NCBI GenBank assembly: GCA_013397075.1
Contig: VWZS01009631.1
Span: 676,885 to 740,884, forward strand
Source: Rhabdornis inornatus
Taxonomy: Eukaryota > Chordata > Aves > Passeriformes > Rhabdornithidae
Reading direction: 5' to 3'
DNA length: 64,000 bases
Program-made: the position numbers and the translations under genes
Notes under the pieces: model-generated
Database searches by the model: none
Told to the model about the DNA's origin: nothing
The model's input: only the letters and a program-made list of their open reading frames with translations
In this document: one piece after another, positions 1-12,200 of the stretch
How positions within the stretch are numbered: position 1 is the first letter of the stretch
How the letters are laid out: each line of letters begins with the position of its first letter

Positions 1-867
1 CTAAACCATAGGACATCCTGTTACCTCTTCAACATTTGCAGGGATGGTGACTCCACCACTTTCCTGGGCACTCCTTTCCAATGCTTAACCACCCTTTCAG
101 TGAAAAAAATTCTTCTTGATGTCCGACCTGAACCTCTTCTGGCACAGGTTGGGGCTAGTTCCTCTTGTCCCGTCACTGTCTGGCTGGGAGAAGAGCATGT
201 CCCCCACCTGGCTGCAGCCTCCTCTCAGGTAGTTGTAGAAAGCAATACCATTCCCCCTGAGCCTCCTCTTCTCCCGGCTGAACAACCCCAGCTCCCTCAG
301 CCACCTCTCACAGGACTTGTACTCCAGACCCATCACCAGCTCCATTGCCCTTCTCTGGACACATTCCAGCACCTCCATGTCTGTCTGGAATTGAGGGGCC
401 CAGAACTGGACAGAGCACTCATGGTGTGGCCTCACCTGTGCCAAGTACAAGGGGACAATCACAGCCCTATTCCTGCTGGCCACATTATTCCAGATACAGG
501 CCAGGATGCCACTGGCCTTCTTGGCCACCAGGGCACACCCTGGCTCGTGTTCAGCCTGCTCTTGACCAGCACCCCCAGGTCCTTTTCCACTGGGCAGCTT
601 TCCAGCCACTGTGCCCCAGCCTGTGACGCTTCCTGGGGTTGTGGCAACCCAAGTGTAGGATCTGGCACTTGCTGAACCTCAGGCAGTTGGCCTCAGGCCA
701 TCAATCCAGCCTGTCCAGTTCCCTCTGCAGAGCCCTCCTGCTCTCCAGGCGAGCGACACTCCTGCCCAACTTGGTGTCATCTGCGAACTTAACAAGGATG
801 AACTCAATCCCCTCATCCAAAGCATCGGTAAAGATTATTAAACAGAACTGGGCCTGATACTGAGCAT
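1..867 (-). mobile_element. CR1 LINE fragment, antisense, 5'-truncated, runs off the left edge
   Basis: Read on the minus strand, this stretch encodes the end of a CR1 (chicken repeat 1) ORF2 reverse transcriptase. The polymerase box FADDTKLG is near 760-790. It is followed by the conserved C-terminal stretches WNNVASR, LVRPH-like, VQFWAP, VQRRA and LRELGLFS, and then by FRSDIKKNFF near 100-130. The protein is split over at least three frames with stops, so the copy is dead. The 5' limit is near 867, where CR1-like sequence (GPV-NIF-like context) stops. The CR1 3' end would lie left of position 1. It sits upstream of the first DPP4 exon seen here, in what is probably DPP4 intron 2. Family assignment is firm; the subfamily cannot be named by eye. 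Confidence 0.88.
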
Positions 868-3124
868 TGGAAGCTAGCCATTTGGAGTTTAGAAAAATAA
901 GTCTGTATGTGGCATTGTTAAAAAAGAAAAATGACAAGAAAATGCAGCCTCTCTGAGCAACCTAAGAGTGAAAGAAGCAGTTTTGCTAAAATATAAACAT
1001 CCATTGATCTGTATACAACCTTCAAAGCCAATAAAATGCTCTTGAATGTCAGCAATTACTTTATTCTGTCAAAAGTAACCTGTTTGACCTTTTTTTTCAC
1101 CGAAACTTGGAATTCAATGTATGTTGAGTATCTTTGGTGGGTGGCACAAAGTGGATAAGTAAGAATATACTGGTGATGGCCTACCTTGTAGATTAAGAAA
1201 ATGCTTCAACTAGAACTTCTATGACTGTACCCTTACAGCTTGGCGTGTGTTTTCATATTCAGATACCATGTGGAAGGTGTTGACAGAAAATGAAATTTTA
1301 ATTTTATACATAGCCAACAAATCTTAATAGTGGCCTGATTTTTAGTAATGAGACCTTAGCAAAATATGTATGTCATCAGGGAGAAAAACATTCATCAGTT
1401 TGGAAAAATCCCTAAACCTGTTCATCAGCCACCTGTCTTAAATTGCTTCTCCTTTTCCAAGAGAGAGTTTTGTTGCTTTCCGAAGCCCCTCTGAATGAAA
1501 ATGACACTTTCTCGATTAGGAAGAAGTCATATTCCCAACTAGACAACTGTGTATGAATATTAAATACCCTCTTGTTCATAATCCATCAAATTAAATATTC
1601 AGTTAAATAAATAACCTGAGAAATTAATATTCTCACAGAAATTTCAAGAGCAATCAATCCAGCCTAGTAATTTTTTTAGAGTCACATTTCAGATGGAATT
1701 GAGCAAGCATTTTTTTAACCTTTTCTGAGCATTTTAGACTAAAACCATTGTTTGTTATGTCTCTTGCAGTGGTAATTGTGCAGTCTGTGCTGTATATATG
1801 CAGTTTTCTTATTGTTTGGAAATAAGAGTAAAGCTGTAATAGTTGATATAAATGTCTTCCTGTGATGTTCCAGATGTCACAGGTATCCAGCCTGCAGAAA
1901 GAGAACCTGCAAAAACTGTTGTGAGGTGTTTTTCTGTGTTTGTCCCTCCAAGGTCTTTGCTGTCTTTTTCTGCTTCAGCATAAGGAAAGAGAAGGCAGTC
2001 TGTTTAAAAGTATCCAAGAGGCTGGGGTCTCAAAATTGATAGGGGCAGGTTAGCATCTTGGTTGATCAGTCATTGCATCTGTACTTGAGTGTTTTTATTG
2101 GTTGCTTTTATTCTAGTCTTTTGATTTTGTTGACATTAAAATTCCTTCCCTTCTGGACCCTGTAGGTAAAAGGGTAGATGCAGGTAGACGAAGGTAGATT
2201 TTAGGTTTCCATTTAAAAGAAAAAAGAGGCAGGGAGAATGCAGGGAGAGAATTGCACACCTGAATTGAAAATCTGTAGTCTTTGTTTTCAGAGGAAAAGG
2301 TAACAAATACTCACAGACTGAGTTGTTTTTGCTTGTCATACTTTAGAAAAAGTAGCTTGTGCACTGCAGGCGGTAAGAAAGAAGTACTTTACATAGAAGC
2401 TGACTGCAGTGTGCTGGAGCTGATGACCAAACTCATTAGCTTAACTAGATTCAAAGTTTCTCTTGGTCTTTTCAGACAAACTCAGTTACTTGGCTTTAAT
2501 TTTCCAGTCAAAATTGTATTGCTAGAATAAACTTTAAGATACCTTGGTGAAAATCACATCGAAAGAGAGATAACTATTTAATCAATTATTTCATCATATT
2601 CTTATCAGGAATTGTTTGTTATTTCATCAATTTTTTTTATTAGACCTTCCCTGAATATTTTACTGCTTCTCAGATTTTTAGGGCTTTTTTTTTATTTGAG
2701 GCATTTCTGAAATTTGGGTTTAAAGATAAGCAAGTGATTCACAATTGCAACTATTAGCAATTGGGGCTCTGCAGTGAACTTCCCAGAGTGAGCATGGCGA
2801 GAAAGGCACAAGGATCACTTTCTTTTCAGCTCAATTTACTGAGGTAAGAGAGCCAGAGGTCTTCTGGTTATTTTTGTCACTGTCAAAAAAAGTGTTTCAT
2901 TTCCATTAGTTTGAGTGACCTTGCTGACACTCCTTTATTTTATGCTGACTGAATTTACCTTGCAATACAGTTTTATTGCCTTCTCACTGCTACTACTCTA
3001 GAGACAATAAGCAAAAGCACTTTAATAACCAGCAACAAAAATCCACTTAGTATCCAGGTTAAGAAGCTGGGGTGGAACAATTTGCAGCAAGATCAAAATC
3101 TCTTCTTCTGTCTGTTTCTTTCAG
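868..3124. other. Presumed 3' part of DPP4 intron 2
   Basis: AT-rich sequence ending in a good polypyrimidine tract and AG at 3124. I looked for the exon encoding the short cytoplasmic tail and hydrophobic signal-anchor of DPP4 and did not find it. A short ATG-led stretch at 2794 followed by a GTAAGAG does not encode a membrane segment and is not called. Nothing else is recognised. Confidence 0.5.
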
Positions 3125-3214
3125 AAGAGACGTCTTCAGGAAAAACATACACTCTACAGAATTACTTGAACAATGACTATAAGTACAAAACACATAATTT
3201 GGAGTGGATTTCAG
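3125..3214 (+). CDS. DPP4: DPP4 exon 3
   Basis: Starts after TTTCTTTCAG with two bases of a split codon and ends before GTAATT. It encodes the start of the extracellular region, including GKTYTLQNYL and LEWIS (human KTYTLTDYL, LRWIS). The preceding exon with the membrane anchor is not in the window. Confidence 0.95.
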
Positions 3215-6200
3215 GTAATTAATTTATACATACAACTTGAATGTCAAGAAAATGTACTACCTTCAGCAATGTACTACTGTTGGCTGCCTCATGCTGAGGT
3301 GACTACTGTATTCTGGAAAAAAGTCAAATTAATTAATGGTACCACTATGGAAGGGTGTGTAGCTCAAAGGGCTGATGCCTTGTTTCTCTTAGAAACATGC
3401 TCAGGTTCATGGGAAGTTATATTCTCCTACTGCTAAAAGAGCATACTTATTTCTGTGCTTTAGGGTAGAAGCATGTTACCCTCTGAGGGGTGTCAGCTTC
3501 ATGTGCATCGGGCCGCCAGGGAACAGGGAGATGCAGGCTGCTTTTTCTTTTGAATATGCTTAGTGCCCCAAGGGAAAGAGATGCCAAAAGGTGGGTGCTG
3601 TGAGCTCCACAACTACATTTCAGGAACATTCTTGTGCTATAAGCATACTTTCATTGTAGAATTGGGGGACACAGCATTGACCAGATTTTTGGATTTTATT
3701 TCCTGCTTAAAAACATAAAGGGAAAATAGAAGTAACTGATGAGCATTTTAGTTTTTGTTGTCATCTCTCTTGTGCTTTTAGGAGATCAGTATCTTCACAA
3801 AACAGATAATGGAGACATCCTACGCATCAGTGCTGACAACGGAACATCCTCAGTAATCCTGGCAAATACAACATTAGTATGTTAACTTATATGTAATATA
3901 TGCAGAAATTGGGAAAGGTATTGGATTTCATGTTTTGTTTTGCGTAGTCTTTGGAATCAGTGCTTAATATGTTTCTTTTGCCCTTCCTTTGTTGACAGGA
4001 TAAGTACGAGGCAAGCACGGTTACGTTGTCTCCTGACCAAAAGTTTGCTCTTCTGCAGTACAGCTATACAAAGGTACAAATGCACTTTACATCTGAGGAT
4101 GAAACTGGAAAATAAAGGCTTGGGAACAACTGAGAGGCCGAGAGAATGTGAGGGAAATGCAGGAGGATGGATGAGTGTGATGGATGTCTGTGAGGGAACA
4201 GTCAAGTTGAGCAGGCAGGAGGAGAAGAGACTGGTATTATCTGTGAGCTTGGCAGAAGAGATTTGACTGCCTGAGGAAAAAAAGCATCTGGATAAAAAGT
4301 GGATGGAGAGTTATCACAAGGAGAGCAAGGCTGGATGGTTTATCTGAGAAGACAGTCTAGGAGAGTAGATAGGCATGATTGTCCCAGGAGTTGTGTGGGT
4401 TAGAAGTGATGAGTAGATATGCTGGTATACATCTGCTTGTATATGTATGCTATATATATATATGTGGTTGTTACATTGTGGTGGTAGGAGGTAAGAGTTT
4501 AAAACTGAGGTGAATGAAAATCTGCATGTGCTTCAAAGAAGGCTTGTGCTTGGAGTGGGCTTGTGTGTCCCTGTTGCCTCCTGTCAGAGAGCACATGAAA
4601 AGCCTGCAGCAGAATGCCTCATCCTGTCATGGTGCTGAACCGTGCAACAAAGGTCAACACACATTTATGCCAAGTGGCATGAAACCCTGGATCTGTGCCA
4701 GCTGAAAAGCCTAATGGAGGTGATCATTTGCTGTGCAGTTCGTGCACGGAGAAACCGCTAGCTTTGTCGTTCTTCCTTTTTTTTTCTAGAGAGCTGCCTG
4801 TTTGCAAAAAGTTCAATGCTAACTTGTGCAGTGTAAAAATAATTGAGCACTGTATCAACTGAGCATTGTCTACATGTCCTGGCCTTGCAGTCCTAGAGTG
4901 ATTCTTGCACTGTGCCAGACACAGTCTGTGCACTCAGTCATCAATTTTTTCCAGTTTTGGCTTCCATGCTGAGTCCTTCTAAGCCAGTACCTTTTGTCTT
5001 TCTGAATTGTTCAGAATTATTTGACTCTTCACTGCATCATTAGAGGTCACAAAATGCCTAATATTTTACCAGCCGCCCCACGCATCCCCTCTACTTGTAA
5101 TTTATTGCTCTGTAGTATTTTATTTGTTGTGTTCATAAGAGTTAATTTTGTTTTAATGCTGAAGCAAGATATTTTAACCTTTATATAACAGTGTGATTGA
5201 AAGTTCTGTTATTATTAATCTTTATTGCAAAGAAAGAGAGTAACAAAATGAATCATGAGGATGTAGACACTTGTTATGTAATAGCCATCTGGCTGTATCA
5301 TACTAAGTTGTTGGTTTATATCTTCATACAAATATCTAAGAGCCCTCTTAGAAGAGCGCATTATTGCAGCATGTCAATGCTGTGGGCTAAATCAAACCTC
5401 TCCAGCCCCACATAGGGAATATGTTTAATTGTGTCTGCATTATCATCATCATCTTTCTCTCTATTAAGTTCCCACAGAGCAATGTAGATTTTAAGAGACA
5501 GATTTCTCAGAGAAGGGTTTTATTTTTGTGACAATATGAATGGGAATAGGTCACCCTAGTACTAGAGGAACTGCTACAGACATACTGCTGGGACTTCTGA
5601 GAACTACTATAAAATAAGATGCCAAGTTAAATAATACAGCATGAAAATGAGACAGAAGACAGCAAATGAGCTGGTAAAGCACAAGGACGAGGATTAACTG
5701 CACACTGATAATAGTCTGCCATGTAGCTGCAAGAATTTCTGAAAATCTGCAGCATCTCTGGCATCTGTATCTTTGTCCTTAATCAGTCAATGGCCTCTGG
5801 CATAGTATTTAAGTGATGACCCCCGAAGGGTGGAAATTCTTCAGTCTTTCCTTAAACCTGGTGGAGATCTGTTACCCTTGTATATTCACTGTGTTCTCTC
5901 TATCTTAATAAAAATTACAAGGAAGGCTTTAGGGGCAATTCAAACTGCGAGAGATATGAAACCCGGTGAAATTTATTTTTTTGATATTAAAATAATTCTT
6001 TTGCAGTTGTGGAGGCATTCCTTTACAGCTTCATATCACATCTATAATTTCAGTAGCAGGTCAGTAATTTTTGCACATAAGATGTTGTTTTAACATTCTT
6101 TTGCACTGAAATGTCGTTTCACTGATTTCTCTTGGCTGCATTTTGTTTCTCCAGTTCTGTCTTAGATGATGGACTACTACCTAATGATACACAGTATATA

Positions 6201-9200
6201 TCCTGGTCACCTGTTGGTCATAAACTGGTTAGTAAACAAAAGTGAAACTTATATAAGCAGTCATTTTCATACACGTGACATGGAAACTCATGTTGTCTGT
6301 ACCCTTGAGGTTTTGGGACTTTCCTACTGCTAGGTAAAGTAGCTGAACTAGTTTCAAAATTGACTACTGTTGCTGGAAAGACTCCAAAGTCCTTCTGCTA
6401 TTTTGTTTTGTTCTGTAATAAAAATGCATTCCTGAAAGTAACTAGTGGCCCCAGTAGAAATGCACAAATGCACAGGAACTTCATGTTTTTACAGTTGCAG
6501 ACAGTAGCTCATCCCTTTCAAAGACAGCAGCATTACAACTGTCTATTTAATCATCACTGCGTGATTTTTATCTCCTAATTATACAATAATCGATGAAGTT
6601 TTACTTGATGGATGCATGTAATGGGATTAGAGGATTAAAATTTGGCTTGTACTCTTTCCCACTGTTGTCTTCTTCCTCCCCTCCAGTCCATGTCAGTGGT
6701 GACAACCACCACATTTACAAGGCTTGTGTCTTCCCTGTGTTGCGCGTTGGACCGGAGAATGTGGTGTTTGTTTATTCTTATTGCTTAGTGAATTAGTATG
6801 TGAATTATGAAGACAACAGCCGGAAGCAAAGGAAGTTGGAAAGAGTTTTGAATCTTGGAGCAAAGCTCTGGAATAAAACTGTGTTGTTCAGTTATTGGAG
6901 ATGAAAACCAGGGGTGATTAGAGAGGTAGGCAGGTGCCAAAAACTAGAGTTCTGAGAGCTGCTGAAGAAATGCAAACCATCTTTGCAGGTCTGTTGGCAG
7001 CGCTGAGATCCCTGTGAATGTTTTACTAAAGCCCTGATAGTTTTCTTTGAAAAACAAATTAGTGGAAAACAACTCCTGATGAATGAAAATAAACTTGTAT
7101 TTGGAAGAAAATGGATTGCAAGATTTTCATACCTTGATACAGTAGTTATGTCACTTTTCACAGTTGATTTGTTTTTTTGCATCTAGACCTGAATTTATGT
7201 TGCTAACCCTGATCTGTATTAGTATTAGTAATTCCAAATTTGTTAAGTATCAATGCTGTTTGGTGAAATGCAGCTTTTAAAGATTGTTTTTGTCATCTGG
7301 TGTAAATTGTCCAGTAGATGAAATAAAGAAAGGAAGTAGGATTTACTGTAATAGTAATTGTTATCACAATGATCTTTTGCAGGCATATGTTTGGAATAAT
7401 AATGTTTATGTAAAAGCTTCACCAGCAGCAGAAGCTGTGCAAATCACTCAAAATGGAGAAGCAAATAAAATTTTCAATGGAATACCAGACTGGGTTTATG
7501 AAGGTAACTATATCAAGCAAGTTCTACTTTCCATTATTGTTTCTGTTATTGTTCCATTTGGTTTATTGTGATTATTAGCTCATTCCTTACCACTGAAAAA
7601 ATCAAATTAATCAAAATCTGTATTTTAAAAGAAACATGCATCCTTATCTGGGCTTAATATCTGGCTAGTGTGAGGATCTAAGAATATGTATGAGTTTGCC
7701 TAGTTTGCATTGTGTCACTGGAAATCTTAGTGTGAATTAGCTTCACATGATATATTATAAATATTGACCTAATGTCACATTTCAGAACCCCAACAAATAG
7801 TCTGCATTTTAGTATCTGAACTTCAATTAAATGAAAAAAATCCTATTAAAAATTAATGAGAACAGCACCTAGGATAGAAGAGCAGACTTACCAATTATAA
7901 CTTAAGTACATTTGCATCTCTTTCAGAGGAAATGTTTGGCACCAATTCTGCTCTGTGGTGGTCTCCAAATGGCAAGTTTTTGGCATATGCATCCTTTAAT
8001 GATACAGAAGTTCCTGTTATAGAGTATTCCTTTTATTCTGAGGACACCTTGCAGTATCCAGAGACCATTAAAATCCCATATCCCAAGGTCTGTGTTATTT
8101 ATTAAACATGTTTGTTCTGTAGTTTCATTAAGAGAGTAGTCTCATTTAATCAGTTCCTGCTAGTGAAAATATTGTCTGTCTCTCCTCAACAGCTTGCTGT
8201 GATTATTCTTTCTGAAGTCAACAGCATCTGGCAATGTTAAAGTGTTTTATTATCTCCAGGGAAAAGAAAAAATAGGAAAAGAAAGTACGATTTAAGGTTT
8301 TGTTGTTTCACCATGAAATTTGGAGGTAGTGAGTAGATGTTGAGATAAAAAAGCTCTCAGGGAATTAAGTTGGTACAAAGCGTTAGGCAGATGTACATTA
8401 GGTTAGGATTGTGCATGGTATTGATAATGGAATCTTCAGCTAATCTAGCATTTTCAGTTTCCTGTATTGAGAGGAAGAGGAGGAATTTGCTGAAGGAGTT
8501 TCTTTGCCACACCTTAAGATCTTCCAGTTTTAGCTGTGAGAGTGAAACCTTTAGTGCATGGAGCTCCTCCTCCTTCCACCTCTTCTCCAGGTGAGAAGAG
8601 TGTTCATGCCTGCTGCTTGTGGCACAGTTGGCTGAATGGGGTGAGAGTAAGAGTGCAGAGTGCTCTAGCAGGTTCCTTCATGTGCTCCATATAGGGAGGG
8701 TTGAATATTTAATACAAGACTTACCTGTTATTTGATATTATACAGGATTTTGATTTACCTGAGCAATGCACTTAAGACATAAAGCAAGTACAAATTACAC
8801 TGAGAGTACAACAATTGCACTACCCTGCTGAGCGTCAATACAAACATGTTCTCACAGCTGGACACTCACCATCACAGTGCTGGACATCCCCAGTGCTGAG
8901 AAGGAATAGATGGGTTGAAATCATCTCAAGCCTGCCATTTTAGTTCTTTCTGTTCACCTTGGGTTTTTATACTCTGTGTTGACTTAAGGCATCGACATGC
9001 CCTGCCCCAATCCATGATGGTTTGGCCATCCCAGGAAGATATTTTCACTCTTGATTAAGGGGGCAGGACAGACGATACAGCCAGCTTATTGCTTGTCTGG
9101 TAGAGCTGCCTGGTGGAAAAGCTGCCCTCTCTGTGCCAAGCTCAGCTTTCTCTGCAGCAGCCATGGTCACTCCCTACTCTTCCCAAAGGTCCTGGAGCAC

Positions 9201-12200
9201 ATGGCCTTTGCCTGTGCCCTTGGAGCCTCTCTCAGAGGGGTCACTGACAGCTGCAGACACTCTGCCCTGAGCATGGCCCCTGAGAAGAGATATAAGTGTA
9301 GAATGAATTGCCAATCTCAATAACGCATTTTATTACAAACCCCTTTTGTTTGGAATATTGCTGACTTCTAGAGGTGGATCAAGTAAGCTACCAAATTGGT
9401 ACCATGAAGACTTGGCTGGTTAAGTACAAGAGAAGCAGCCCTTACTGACACAGCTCTTTTGGCTGTCAGCAGCATTACATTAGAGATAGTGAAGTACATG
9501 CTGCAGTCACAGATTTAATTGTGATATAGGCAGCTGTGATTTGATTAGTTAATGTAAGCTGCTGCTTTCATGCAGAAGCACTTTTCCTGTGTGTTAGCAA
9601 TGGATTTGTTTCTGTGCTAGGTACTGTGTGTGGCATGTAGGATGCGATCTGGTCGAATACAGCAAGCCCTGTGAAAAATACAAAGGACAATTTATGCATC
9701 AGTCATAAAACTGCATTTAGGAACCTGTCTTTTCACATTTTTGCAGTTGACTGGTTTTACCTTTCTGTCTGTAGTAACTTATTCATCTGTAATTTCAAAC
9801 ACTTCATCAAGAATGTTCTCTCTTCAAAAGTACAATGAAAAATTTTATTTTTAGGCAGGAGCTACAAATCCAACTGTACGATTCTTTATTGTGGATACCA
9901 CATCACTTCAAGATCCCAGCCCTGTTGAAATTTCTCCACCTGCAGAAATAAAATCAAGGTGAGAAATTTTGGTTAGATATTTGATTGTTTCTTTTTTTGG
10001 GAGAGGAGGAGCTTTTATATGTGACCTCCCTGCATTCAGTGTATATGGCAGTTTTTCCCTGTAACGTGGCTCTGGTAGCAACAAGATTTACCAGAGAAAA
10101 TCTGCACAGAGATTATCCTCCTAGTGATTATATATAGATGGCATATTCCATGTATGTTATATTCAGAATGTGACAAGTTCTTGGCTCATCACATTCAGTG
10201 GAGTCTAACTATGGTGAAGTCATTTCACAGTACAACTTTAATATGAGCAAGTTTTCGTATAATCAAATTATAATATATGTATTTCAATTCACTGGGGGAA
10301 AAAAAACCCAACAAAACAAAACCTTAATGGTAAGTGAAGATTTGATTTCATTGGAAGCAGTCTCCTTGCTAAGGCAAGGTATCATGGTTGTCTTCAGATT
10401 TATACTTAAAATGTTTGTTTTCTTTGGGAAGATGGTGAAAATCAGCACCTCTCAGAGTAAATGGAAAATTGTATTCCTCAAAATGCCACTGGAAATGCAC
10501 AACATGATACAAATGTATTTTGTGAGGAGCAGCTACATCAATTTAAAGTGCATGCACACAATTTGGTATCCCAGATCTTGGATTTTGTTTTTTTCCTTTT
10601 TAACAGTATCATGAAAATGTTTTAGAGGTTTGCACTTACAAACCTGATGGGTATGAAAGCACAGGTTATACTGATAAACCAGAAAAAAACAAAGGTCTGT
10701 TAGCTTATGCATAGAACCAGCATTTTATATGTGGGGGCCAAAAAGCTATAACTGGAAAATCAGTACTCTTCCGTTCCAGTCCTCACCACAGTGTAACATC
10801 CATGTGTTAGCAGAGATGCAAGCTCTTATGAATATGTTGTTCTTTATCCTTTCGTTACAGTCACACTGCAATAGCTACATGTTAGATAGCTGTCATGCCT
10901 TGTTTTCCTCCAGAATTCCAGTGCCTCAGAATTAAAAGCCCTTTACATTTTGCTCCGTACTGATTAAGATCTTTGCTGTCTTAGAGGGTTTTTTTACCTT
11001 TTGTTAATACCTTATGGAAGTTGATGTGAGGAGAATAACCATCAGCTACTTCCAGCCTCACACCCATCTGGCTAACAGAGGTGTGAGTTACGTGGAGTTC
11101 ATCCATTTTAAAATTAACTTGCCACTCTTTTAGTCAGGATTAATACAAATACAAATCTTGACTTATGAGTTCAAGGATCAAAATTCACTCCTTCTGCCAG
11201 TGGCTGATCCAAATAATGGTCAAGTCTCACCATACGTGTCCTGCAAAAGTTGAGGTGAGCAGAACAGGTCTTGGAGAGCTTTGCAAGAGCAAAGGTACAT
11301 GAGTAGGAAAAGGTGAGCAACATGCAGTGTTGCCGTTGGGTAGGTTTTTTTCTGGAAGCACAAAGTATTGAATATTTACATTGTATTTATATGCATACCT
11401 CTGTATGAAAGGAAAGGTTAGATTTTGTGATGGGAAATTCTATTTTTACTTGCATGGAGCTAAATTTTGAGCAAAACTAAGTTTGAGTTGGTAGCATAGC
11501 TCACTCCACCTGCCTGGTTGGGGATGTCAAGGGGCAGTGCCTCAGCAAATGATTGCCTGTTACAGCACTATCCAGAGCTTGGATGAGCACCAGTTTTACC
11601 CCCACATATGAAGGGGGCACAGTGCACTTATGTTGCAGAGCAAGAGTTTTATTTGTCAAGAAAAACTGCCAGAATCTGGAATGGCAGTGCTTTGCTATGT
11701 GATGGTACTTGAAACTTGACACTCTGCATGAATGACTGGCATGAAATCCATCCAGCATTTAAACACTGGTTTTGGCATCATGGATACAGGGGGCTTCTGT
11801 TAGCCAACAGGAGGATGAAGGGGGTGGATCCTTCTTATCTGAAATTATCTGTCCTAAAATAAGCTGACTTCTGAATAGAGTAGTTGCAGAGTATTCCTTT
11901 CCAGCAACAAATGAGGAAGTGCAAAACTATTTTACTTTATGCTTGAGTTAATTGCAGTTTAGTTAACTTTTTTTGGGTTGTTGAATACTGAAGGTGCATT
12001 CCTTCTCTCACAGGGGAGAGATATTTATCATAATAGCTTGATAAATAGTATTTTTTGTTTGTTTTGCTTGTAATGTCCATCTTGTCTGATTAGTGATTTA
12101 TAGTCCCCAGAATTGTTAACATCTCTCACTCTGAAGGAATTAAAAGTGTGGGACTAATTCCCCTTATACAAAACAAGGGAAACCACGATTATAGGTACAG

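Noticed and set aside
97..675. Open frames of 170 and 191 codons at the left edge
   Set aside because: The minus-strand frame is a broken CR1 ORF2 fragment; the plus-strand frame is its antisense shadow.
2794..2840. Possible DPP4 5' exon with ATG followed by GTAAGAG
   Set aside because: The encoded peptide is not hydrophobic and does not resemble the DPP4 signal-anchor.
3940..4266. 108-codon plus-strand frame overlapping DPP4 exon 5
   Set aside because: It reads exon 5 in the wrong frame and runs through the donor into the intron.
10198..10614. 138-codon plus-strand frame in DPP4 intron 10
   Set aside because: Low-complexity codon use, no recognisable domain, and the flanking exons already join in frame without it.
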